DNA of 12,159 nucleotides from Euryarchaeota archaeon UBA40. Lineage in GTDB: Archaea; Thermoplasmatota; Poseidoniia; Poseidoniales; Thalassarchaeaceae. Position 1 is the stretch's first letter; the number at the start of each line of letters is the position of its first letter. The stretch lies in the NCBI GenBank assembly GCA_002506875.1, contig DAYJ01000040.1, positions 1 through 12,159 on the forward strand, in the 5' to 3' direction. The translations under genes were made by a program, and so were the position numbers. Under the pieces are notes generated by a model. The model was not told the origin of the DNA, searched no databases, and saw only the letters and a list, made by a program, of their open reading frames with translations. This document shows positions 1-6,950 of the stretch, piece after piece.

Positions 1-2
1 TA

Positions 3-548
3 GAGGACTTCGGAAGCAACCTTGAGGACCGTCTTGGAGACATCACAGAAGACATCGCTTACACGGATGCTCAGTTCATGATGTGGTGGAGTCCATCACA
101 TCACACCGTAGTTGGTGCTAGCCTAGTTGTCGCGGATAACATGGATACATGGTACACACTTGTCGGACCTCAAGTATCGGAAGTTTACAGCGATGAGGTA
201 TCAGTCAATACAGGCGCCCCACCAGTAAGTATTGGATTGAATTACCTCATTGGTGATGCTGCATCTTCTGCAGCTACCGATATGGCAGACGCACAAACTG
301 TTGAGGAAATCGCAGACACTGCTGCACACGCTGAGGATATGGGCGAGTTCGCTCAAGTTCTCGAAGACGCAGGTGTCGACCCAGCCTCAATCGGTATTGA
401 TCCTGTAGAACCTACTGAGCCAACTACGGCTGAGGAAATGATCGATGAAGGAATCTTCGGACTCCCTTCGATTTCCGGTCTTGCTACCATAGCGGTCCTT
501 GCGCTTGCCGGCATCGTTGTCGCACAGCGTAACCGAGATGAAGAATGA
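3..548 (+). CDS. Secreted surface protein with C-terminal membrane anchor, 3' part only
   Basis: The frame is open from the left edge of the window, so the start lies outside and 181 residues are visible; the first ATG at 78 is internal. I do not recognise the family. The visible part has an aromatic stretch (MMWWSPSHH), then an Ala/Asp/Glu-rich region that looks helical, then a Pro/Thr/Glu spacer (VEPTEPTTAEE). It ends with GLPSISG, about 18 hydrophobic residues (ATIAVLALAGIVV) and a short charged tail AQRNRDEE. This spacer, helix and charged-tail arrangement is typical of archaeal surface proteins held by a C-terminal anchor, with the bulk outside the cell. It resembles the layout of archaeosortase substrates, but a canonical PGF motif is absent, so processing is uncertain. 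The stop overlaps the start of the next gene (ATGA), which implies co-transcription. Confidence 0.8.
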   Translation, partial: EDFGSNLEDRLGDITEDIAYTDAQFMMWWSPSHHTVVGASLVVADNMDTWYTLVGPQVSEVYSDEVSVNTGAPPVSIGLNYLIGDAASSAATDMADAQTVEEIADTAAHAEDMGEFAQVLEDAGVDPASIGIDPVEPTEPTTAEEMIDEGIFGLPSISGLATIAVLALAGIVVAQRNRDEE

Positions 549-1453
549 AGAAGCCCGACACACACATGAGTGACGGCGTCAGGGGCCAAATCGGTTCCTT
601 TCGCCGCCACCCAGTGTTGGCTTGGCTCCGTACTGTCCTAGTTTGCTTAGTTGCACTCAATGCGTCAGCATCCATTTGGTTGATTGTCGAATTTGATGGA
701 CAGTACACCGAAGGTGTGCCAGCTCCAGCGAGAATCCATGCATTGGCAGGTATCGACGATGAGAACACACTGATTGACATCAGTATCGAGAACAGTAGTC
801 GATTCTTCGTCTACCAACTAATCCGTGATGATGTGGAACCGGAAAATGGAAGTGAGAATCCAGATGATGAAACAACGAATGAGATGCCTGTAGATGACGA
901 GGAAACAGATGACGAATCTGTAAGTCAGTTAGATCGGGCAAGGAATTGGATTAAACTCTCGATTGGACTGCTTATTCTCATCGAATTAATGGTAGCCTTT
1001 GTTGGAATTAATCCATGGTTCAGGACCATCGGTTTCCTCGCCGTATTAGTGGCGTTCATCATCGTTCTACCACTCTCATTCATCGGAGATAACCCGAACT
1101 TTGCGAGCCCAGGGGAGAGCCCAAACTCAGAGGTTGAGGAAGACGATGATGAGAGGGGTGACTTCGTTCATGAGGAGGTTGGTTTCGACCTCGGACTACG
1201 TCTCGGAGGTTTCGAAGTGAGTATGTTCTACTCTGGATATGATTTGGGACTCGTAGACGAAGAGAACCGATCAGAAGTGCGCGAGAATCCGCCTGAAGAA
1301 GGTACACGAGACGCAGCATCCTTCGTCAAACTCGATTCATCCCTATCTATCCGATATGGGCCGGCAGTAGTGCTTCTGGCAATCTTACCCATACTCTGGA
1401 TAATATCGCCGTCCAGTCGTCCATTCCAACTCCAAAATGATGAATCTGAATAA
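545..1453 (+). CDS. Four-helix membrane protein with two acidic extracytoplasmic loops, function unknown
   Basis: A 302-residue protein of no family I recognise. Predicted membrane segments lie at about residues 25-50, 136-156, 160-181 and 271-290. The positive residues before the first helix (GSFRRHP) put the N terminus in the cytoplasm. The two loops, about 51-134 and 182-270, are then both outside. Both are strongly acidic, with Asp/Glu runs near residues 95-124 and 195-205. The ATG at 545 overlaps the upstream stop as ATGA; an in-frame ATG at 566 would remove seven residues and cannot be excluded. Tight coupling to the anchored surface protein suggests a shared role at the envelope, perhaps holding, sensing or processing that protein. 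The acidic loops could bind cations or simply reflect a halophilic or marine surface; both readings are inference. Confidence 0.8.
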   Translation: MKKPDTHMSDGVRGQIGSFRRHPVLAWLRTVLVCLVALNASASIWLIVEFDGQYTEGVPAPARIHALAGIDDENTLIDISIENSSRFFVYQLIRDDVEPENGSENPDDETTNEMPVDDEETDDESVSQLDRARNWIKLSIGLLILIELMVAFVGINPWFRTIGFLAVLVAFIIVLPLSFIGDNPNFASPGESPNSEVEEDDDERGDFVHEEVGFDLGLRLGGFEVSMFYSGYDLGLVDEENRSEVRENPPEEGTRDAASFVKLDSSLSIRYGPAVVLLAILPILWIISPSSRPFQLQNDESE

Positions 1454-1480
1454 TTCTATTTTTCATCAAATTTGTTTGTT
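1454..1480 (+). terminator. T-rich transcription terminator after the two-gene operon
   Basis: Directly after the TAA stop there is a T-rich stretch including TTCTATTTTT and TTTGTTTGTT, with no stable hairpin. Archaeal RNA polymerase stops at oligo-T tracts of this kind, so this is the probable end of the operon transcript before the next promoter. Confidence 0.6.
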
Positions 1481-1492
1481 ATGAATCACGCT

Positions 1493-1544
1493 GTGCTGGG
1501 AAGCACCCATATACACCCGATGACGCGCGAGAGGGTGAAGACGT
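1493..1544 (+). promoter_or_regulatory. Candidate promoter, operator-like inverted repeat and ribosome site of the MscS gene
   Basis: A TATA-like ATATACA lies at 1509-1515, 30-36 nt before the ATG at 1545, which predicts a very short leader. GGTGA at 1534-1538, six nt before the ATG, matches the archaeal 16S 3' end and supports that start. Immediately upstream of the TATA box is the inverted repeat GTGCT-GGGA-AGCAC (1493-1506). It occupies the position where an activator or repressor could act, although a five-base arm could also be chance. Confidence 0.5.
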
Positions 1545-2903
1545 ATGGCTGACGATGCTGCAGACCTTGTGAATCAGTTCAATCAGTTCATGGATTTCCT
1601 CTCAAATCCAAATGGTGGAACCGACGTAATTTTGGTGAAAATTGTCCTATCTATCCTAAGCATCCTACTCGCGCTCTATGTAATGAGGCGCTTCATTCTA
1701 CAACGTTGGGAAGGTATCGTTGCTGCAACCGATGCATCTTGGGATGATCGTATATTCAATCCACTCAGAATCAGAATCTATGCATTCATGGTCATCGGTG
1801 GGCTAAATATCAGCGTCATCTGGATCAATACGCAAAGCCCAGACCTTACAGAAACTACTGCACCTCTTTTCAATTCATCATTCATTATCCTCGCATCTAC
1901 ACTCGCAAGCATTGCTGTCAAATTCATTCTCCCTGAGATACTCAATCGGTTCCAAAGGCAATCCGCAGTCACCGTATCTGGTGGAAACCCACTCCTTGTC
2001 TTCCTCCTTCGTGCTCTCATCTGGTTTGGAGGACTCTATCTTGCCCTTTCGGAGCTAGGCATAGATCTCCTCGGTGTGATGGCAGGTTTGGCTGTATTCT
2101 CCTTAATTATCGGTCTCGCAATCCAACAGACATTGGGCAATATTGTCAATTCGTTCATGCTAGCATTAGACCGGCCCTTTGAGGTTGGAGACCGAATTGA
2201 AGTCGATGGAGTCATGGGTACAGTAGTATCAATTGGTATTTTGTCAACAAAGTTACTCACCCTCAAAGAAGAACTCGTCGTCATCCCAAACAACAGCCTC
2301 ATTGATTCTACAGTAATCAATTACGCTCGTGGAGGTGGCGATGGTGTTGCACGACGTATTTCAGTACAGATGGACTTCGGTGTAGCCTATGACGAAGATT
2401 CTGCACATGTGAAGCAGGTTATGCTCCGCGTTGCTCGCTCCTGCCAATATGTTCTATCAGAGCCACGGCCCCGAGTGATGATGACTGAACTTGGCGACTA
2501 CGCCAAGATGTATCGGCTATTCATCTGGATTGGTGACTATAATGACGAGATTATATCACGTGATTATCTCATTGAGCGTATGGATCGCGCGTTTGAGCGT
2601 GAAGGCATAGTAATTCCATTCCCAACGGCAATTGAACTCGACAAAACCCCTATGGATTCCGACCCAGAGGTCGCTGCTAAGAAGGCTCAGGACAAGGATA
2701 AGAGACGCCGCCGAGCCGTAGCTGCCTATCGTCTTGAAGAGGCACGCATGCGCAAGGAACACTCCGAGATTACAGCAGAACTCGAAACTCTCTATGAGCA
2801 GGTCAAGACAGGTAAGATCACTGGCAAGGCCCTTGCAGACATGCAAGATCGTATTCGAGAACTTGAACAATCCTTGGCTCTTGACTTAGAGTTGGACGAC
2901 TGA
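1545..2903 (+). CDS. Small-conductance mechanosensitive channel (MscS family) with charged coiled-coil tail
   Basis: This protein of 452 residues is expected to open under membrane tension and release solutes during hypo-osmotic shock. Membrane segments lie at about 27-47, 76-95, 110-130 and 148-167, followed by the pore helix 173-203 (GVMAGLAVFSLIIGLAIQQT). The MscS beta domain follows at 206-262, with LDRPFEVGDRIEVDG, VIPNNSLI and INYARG. The cytoplasmic alpha/beta vestibule runs to about 358 and ends in the family's usual IPFPT. The family normally stops near there. Here about 90 more residues follow: a basic patch (KDKRRRRA, about 384-391) and a heptad-like Glu/Leu/Lys stretch (about 395-447) likely to form a coiled coil. 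Four membrane spans before or with the pore helix make it longer than E. coli MscS. The gene has its own promoter and converges with the RND gene across 5 bp. Confidence 0.95.
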   Translation: MADDAADLVNQFNQFMDFLSNPNGGTDVILVKIVLSILSILLALYVMRRFILQRWEGIVAATDASWDDRIFNPLRIRIYAFMVIGGLNISVIWINTQSPDLTETTAPLFNSSFIILASTLASIAVKFILPEILNRFQRQSAVTVSGGNPLLVFLLRALIWFGGLYLALSELGIDLLGVMAGLAVFSLIIGLAIQQTLGNIVNSFMLALDRPFEVGDRIEVDGVMGTVVSIGILSTKLLTLKEELVVIPNNSLIDSTVINYARGGGDGVARRISVQMDFGVAYDEDSAHVKQVMLRVARSCQYVLSEPRPRVMMTELGDYAKMYRLFIWIGDYNDEIISRDYLIERMDRAFEREGIVIPFPTAIELDKTPMDSDPEVAAKKAQDKDKRRRRAVAAYRLEEARMRKEHSEITAELETLYEQVKTGKITGKALADMQDRIRELEQSLALDLELDD

Positions 2904-2908
2904 TTCAA

Positions 2909-5791
2909 TCACTCGGACTCAGCAATATTTTGTGTTATTTCGGTCTCACCTGGCCTCATTGAAAGAAGCACAGGCAACAAAATGAGGCTAGAAATCAAAG
3001 CAAGAGTGATCGCGACAAGGAATACTTGACCGAACAGACGCAACGGGACCAGCGCTGAAAGATTGAGTACTGCGAAACCGCCTGCTGTCGTGATTGCAGC
3101 TCCTGCCATGGCACGTCCCGTTGTAACCGTAGTTCGAGCCACCCATTCCTCAGGCGACCCACTCGGATTCGCTTCACGTTCCTCCTCGTAACGATGTGCG
3201 TAATGGACTGCATAGTCCACACCGAGTCCAAGGGTCAAAGCACCAATTGTCACAGTCTGTGCATTCAATTCGTATCCTAGAAAACCCATCAGACCGTAGA
3301 CCCAAATGACGACTGCTCCCAATGGGATCCACATCAACACACCCGTGATTGAGCCACGTTTCAAATCCCTCTTCTCCGCCGTTTGTAATCCAATAAGCAT
3401 CAGAAGAATCACACCTGCTACGACAACTGTCGAAATTACTGCTGCAGATGCTACGCCATCTGTGACCTGAGCAAGCACTAGGGGACGACCAGCAACACCA
3501 ATTTCACCATCTACACTGGCATCATTCAGGTTCTCAAGAAGTGATGCTTCGAAAGCCACCGTGTCACTCCAATCTAGTGTAGCAGTAGAGAACTGGATGA
3601 CCGTCTCATCTCCCGAATCAGGCATGTAACGTGATGTGAGTTCTCGTCCGGTTTCATTGGTAAGGATCCATGTAGATAGATTCGTCCAATGAGATTCCAC
3701 ACTAGGTTCAGATTGGATTGAAGAGAGAAGAAGAGCAATAGATGGATCGTTTGTAGCGGCTGATTCAAGCGTGGAACGGATTGAAGAAACATCTGCTGCA
3801 TTAGGAGTAGAATTTACTGTGGATTCCAATATAGAAATTGAAGACCAACCCTCAGCAGAAAAGAGATTGATAGATGGATCATAACGCACGTAAATCGGCG
3901 CGGGTGCTGCATCGTATCTATCGGTTAGAACGAGGAAATCCTCCACAACTGGGATGCTGTCGTCTAACTGATCACGAGTATCAAAACCGACCTCCAAAGT
4001 GGTGACAGCATAACCCATAGGAATGGATAGTGCCAATGCTACAAGTAGCACAGCAGTTGGCCTCTTAGTGAGTGATCCAAACCAGTAGCCTATCCGTCCA
4101 GGTTCCACATTGGCTGCCTTTCTAAGATTCAACTTTGCAGGCGGTACTAGCCGAAGCAGTGCCGGGAGCAGTGTAATCGATAGGAAGTAGATCATAAACA
4201 AGCCAATCGCGATGACGGTTCCGAAATCAACGAGGAACTTCTGATCTGAGAATCTGAAGGAGAGGAAACCCACCATATCGGTAAAAATTGCAATGAGTAA
4301 AGCACCGGAAGTGAGAATCGCGCCACTTCGAATGGCTTGAACACGTATCTCCTTCGGGAAGTCGCGAAGTGTCTCACGTTCCTGTGGATTTCTCTCTTCC
4401 TCCTCGCGGAGAACCTCGCGGTAACGAGCTACGACGTGAATCCCGTAATCTACACCGATTGCGATTAGAAGAATCGGGATGGATTGCATCGCTGCATTGA
4501 ATGTAATTTTCAGAATTCCACTGATCCCATATGTCCCTAAAATCCCAAGAATCGTTGTAATGAGAACCAAAGCAGTATCTCGACCAGTTCGGAACTGGGT
4601 CAGTAGAATCAATGAGAGGAGTATCACAGACATACCCAGTAGTTGCCCAATCTGTGCCCCAATTGCAGAATTCTGATCTAATTCAAAGTGGGCAAAAGAA
4701 ATTCCTGAAATTTCTGCGTCGTCTCCTGCAATAACCTGACCACGAGATGCTAAATCGATGGTCCAATTCTGGATTTCTTTGTCGATGATTGCACCTGCAG
4801 CAAGGGGCTCATCCAAATGATACGTGGATTCCCAACCTACGGCTTCACCCCATCCTCCCGGCTCATTATCGATAAACATCGAAATGGTTACTACATCTAT
4901 TCTAGACCAACGATCATCCTCTGGAATCAAGACAAATTCATCGCCATTTGCTTCCTTGCTAGGCATTGAAGAGAGAATTATTTCCTTGTAAGGAATTGAA
5001 TTTTGCATTGCAATATGAAACATGGAAATATTCCAAGTTGTATTCTCAATATCTGAAATCTGCTGCTGGATTGAGGTATTGTCCCATTGATCAACTTGAA
5101 CCGCTATATTTCTCAAATTTCCTGCTTGAGGTGAGAATTTCCCCAATGACGGTAATCGATTCAATCCATCATCCATACGTTGTAGCCAACCCGGTTTAGG
5201 AGACCATTCTCTAAGCGCGTCTGGTTCAATGCTTACAGGATCCATTGGAGTTTGTTCTAATGTTGCTTGTAATATGGCAAGGTTTCCGGAGAATGTAGAG
5301 GTGTTAGAAGCAAATGCATCAAACATAGCATCATCAATTGCATCTAGCCAAGTTACATTTTCTGGATCAACCATCATTGACCAACCGTACGCAGCAGAAG
5401 CAGGTCCGATAACTGAACCAAGGCCGGTATCCAATCTATGTTCAGATGAATTGCTATGTTCAAGCATCTCGGCTTCAAGTTCAGCAAGCATCATCCAAGT
5501 GGAGTCATTCTCCAGAGCACCGGGATCAAATTCAATCATGAGGCGCACGATATCAATCGAGGAGGTATAGGTCTCTTCGATAGTGTATAGGAGATTAACA
5601 TCTTCGTTTGATTCCCGAGCAGGGAAGAAAGCATCTTCTGAGTTATCAAACTCGATACCAACTCCAAGAGATTCTGGAAGGGGTCCTGCAACAAACATCG
5701 AGAGACCCAAAATAAGAGCGAGGAATGCTGCAACCGCCGTCTTCGGCTGATCAATACTCCAATGAGTCAGAGAATCGAAAGGGTTCTTCAC
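2909..5791 (-). CDS. RND-superfamily transporter, MMPL/Patched-like (two SSD-type halves)
   Basis: A 960-residue proton-driven exporter with the duplicated RND layout. The first helix is at about 16-36, the first outer loop at about 38-373 and the first helical bundle at about 380-548. The second half starts with a helix at about 578-598, has an outer loop at about 600-778, and its bundle runs to about 943. GVDYGIHVVARYRE (446-459) and GLGVDYAVHYAHRYEE (855-870) are the paired fourth and tenth helices. The Asp-Tyr pairs D448-Y449 and D859-Y860 match the proton-relay pairs known from MmpL3. The outer loops carry eleven N-X-S/T sites, as expected for glycosylated surface domains. Substrates in this family are usually lipids or other hydrophobic envelope molecules; none can be assigned here. 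I chose GTG at 5791; an in-frame TTG at 5797 is possible, and neither has a strong ribosome site. The gap of about 93 nt after the ABC operon has no oligo-T terminator, so read-through is plausible. Confidence 0.93.
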   Translation of the reverse strand: MKNPFDSLTHWSIDQPKTAVAAFLALILGLSMFVAGPLPESLGVGIEFDNSEDAFFPARESNEDVNLLYTIEETYTSSIDIVRLMIEFDPGALENDSTWMMLAELEAEMLEHSNSSEHRLDTGLGSVIGPASAAYGWSMMVDPENVTWLDAIDDAMFDAFASNTSTFSGNLAILQATLEQTPMDPVSIEPDALREWSPKPGWLQRMDDGLNRLPSLGKFSPQAGNLRNIAVQVDQWDNTSIQQQISDIENTTWNISMFHIAMQNSIPYKEIILSSMPSKEANGDEFVLIPEDDRWSRIDVVTISMFIDNEPGGWGEAVGWESTYHLDEPLAAGAIIDKEIQNWTIDLASRGQVIAGDDAEISGISFAHFELDQNSAIGAQIGQLLGMSVILLSLILLTQFRTGRDTALVLITTILGILGTYGISGILKITFNAAMQSIPILLIAIGVDYGIHVVARYREVLREEEERNPQERETLRDFPKEIRVQAIRSGAILTSGALLIAIFTDMVGFLSFRFSDQKFLVDFGTVIAIGLFMIYFLSITLLPALLRLVPPAKLNLRKAANVEPGRIGYWFGSLTKRPTAVLLVALALSIPMGYAVTTLEVGFDTRDQLDDSIPVVEDFLVLTDRYDAAPAPIYVRYDPSINLFSAEGWSSISILESTVNSTPNAADVSSIRSTLESAATNDPSIALLLSSIQSEPSVESHWTNLSTWILTNETGRELTSRYMPDSGDETVIQFSTATLDWSDTVAFEASLLENLNDASVDGEIGVAGRPLVLAQVTDGVASAAVISTVVVAGVILLMLIGLQTAEKRDLKRGSITGVLMWIPLGAVVIWVYGLMGFLGYELNAQTVTIGALTLGLGVDYAVHYAHRYEEEREANPSGSPEEWVARTTVTTGRAMAGAAITTAGGFAVLNLSALVPLRLFGQVFLVAITLALISSLILLPVLLSMRPGETEITQNIAESE
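2926..2940 (+). terminator. Possible T-rich terminator of the MscS gene, inside the 3' end of the convergent gene
   Basis: A T-rich plus-strand stretch (TATTTTGTGTTATTT) starts 23 nt after the MscS stop. It lies within the last codons of the oppositely oriented RND gene. With only 5 bp between the two stops, termination must occur inside the neighbour, and this is the only T-rich tract nearby. Confidence 0.4.
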
Positions 5792-5884
5792 AATCAACTA
5801 CCAAACAAACAACCGTCTGCATCAGCATATCAAGGAATGGCTGGTATAGTGGCCATTATCACATATCTGAGAGTAGATACTAGA

Positions 5885-6946
5885 TCAGGAAGATACTACC
5901 ATTGGCCGGGAAGAGCCACAAGATGGACATTCTTCTTCGGTGGATTCTCCGTAAATGTAACCGCATGCAGGACATGCAGGAGCGAGAAGCATCTCGACAT
6001 TTCCTTCAACGGCAATCCGCTCAGAGAGCACACGTTCCATCGATATACCATCACGACTGAGATCGTTGATATCGAAGCGTCCAGGGCCACCCAGAGTAGC
6101 AAGAACATCCGGTGGAAGGGACATTGTTCCAGTGTCGTCAATCAAGAGTTCACGAGTAGATGCAAGATCACCATCATCGACATCGTTCCCATGCTGAGCT
6201 ATGAAGCGCCCATCACGGAGTTCAAGCGCGCGGTTCGCAAAGGTGGATATTTCCTTGCTATGAGTTACGATTAGGAAAGCAACACCACGCTCTTCGTTGA
6301 GCTGGCGAAACAAGTCGATGATGCGCCGTCCGGAAATTGGATCGAGAGCACCGGTCGGTTCGTCTGCAAGGATAATCTTCGGATCAGTAATTAGTGCACG
6401 ACCAATGGCGACACGCTGTGCTTCTCCACCAGAAAGAGTCGCAGGAAGGGATCGCGCACGATCCTCTATGCCAAGCGATTCCAACATCTCCATCGCTCGC
6501 CTTCGAGCCTCGCGAGCACGGACACCAGCATGACGGAGTGGTTGGGCCACATTGTCAAGCGCGTTGAGATCGGGGAGTAGATTCCCTTCTTGGAATATGA
6601 AAGAAACAGTATCTTGTCGCAATCTAACAAGTTCTTGACCTGTGATTCTAGTCATGTTCCGGCCATTGAGGAAAACGGAACCTGCACTTGGCTTCATCAA
6701 GCCGCCGAATGCCTTGAGAAGAGTCGACTTACCACTACCAGAAGGACCCACTACAGCTACAACCTCTCCTTCACCGATTGATACTGAAAGGCCACGCAAT
6801 GCAACAACATTGCCATCTTCTTGGTTTGACCCATAGATGTGGTACAGATTGTGCGCTTCCAGTACAGGAACTTGGGGCTCAACATGGACCTCATCCGTGA
6901 GGATAATCTCGGCTTGTTCCTCCATATGCTCACGCTCCTTTACCAT
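5885..6946 (-). CDS. ABC transporter ATPase (LolD/MacB type) with C-terminal zinc ribbon
   Basis: The 353-residue protein powers the adjacent FtsX-type permease. After an acidic N-terminal extension of about 28 residues comes a complete nucleotide-binding domain: Walker A GPSGSGKST (67-75), Q-loop Q119, signature LSGGEAQRV (171-179), Walker B ILADEP with catalytic E196, D-loop ALD (200-202) and switch H229. LolD/MacB ATPases usually end near 230 residues. Here about 100 more follow: a linker of unknown fold (about 255-320), then CPAC (325-328) and CPSCG (340-344), a four-cysteine zinc-ribbon pattern. The ATG at 6946 begins 4 nt after the permease stop, with a G-rich ribosome site (GGGGGAGTGA) in the permease 3' end; an ATG at 6925 is a possible alternative. 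It differs clearly from the other ATPase of the operon, so the two may form a heterodimer. Confidence 0.93.
   Translation of the reverse strand: MVKEREHMEEQAEIILTDEVHVEPQVPVLEAHNLYHIYGSNQEDGNVVALRGLSVSIGEGEVVAVVGPSGSGKSTLLKAFGGLMKPSAGSVFLNGRNMTRITGQELVRLRQDTVSFIFQEGNLLPDLNALDNVAQPLRHAGVRAREARRRAMEMLESLGIEDRARSLPATLSGGEAQRVAIGRALITDPKIILADEPTGALDPISGRRIIDLFRQLNEERGVAFLIVTHSKEISTFANRALELRDGRFIAQHGNDVDDGDLASTRELLIDDTGTMSLPPDVLATLGGPGRFDINDLSRDGISMERVLSERIAVEGNVEMLLAPACPACGYIYGESTEEECPSCGSSRPMVVSS
5915..5974 (-). other. Zinc-ribbon segment encoded at the end of the second ABC ATPase
   Basis: This segment encodes residues 325-344, CPAC followed by eleven residues and CPSCG. The CPxC/CPxCG pairing is typical of rubredoxin-like zinc ribbons that bind one zinc ion and contact proteins or nucleic acid. 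It sits almost at the C terminus, followed only by a short tail. Zinc binding is inferred from the pattern. Confidence 0.7.
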
Positions 6947-6950
6947 GCCC

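Noticed and set aside
1572..1589. Tandem 9-bp repeat AATCAGTTC x2 near the MscS start
   Set aside because: It simply encodes Asn-Gln-Phe twice; only two copies and no sign of function.
5798..5884. Possible promoter for the RND gene (TATA-like GATATG or CTATAC on the reverse strand)
   Set aside because: Several weak AT-rich words are present at different spacings and none is clearly better; co-transcription with the ABC operon is equally likely.
5762..6274. 170-residue plus-strand open frame over the RND start and the end of the zinc-ribbon ATPase
   Set aside because: It lies antisense to a clearly real ABC gene, its translation has no recognisable motif, and it looks like a random frame over the complementary strand.
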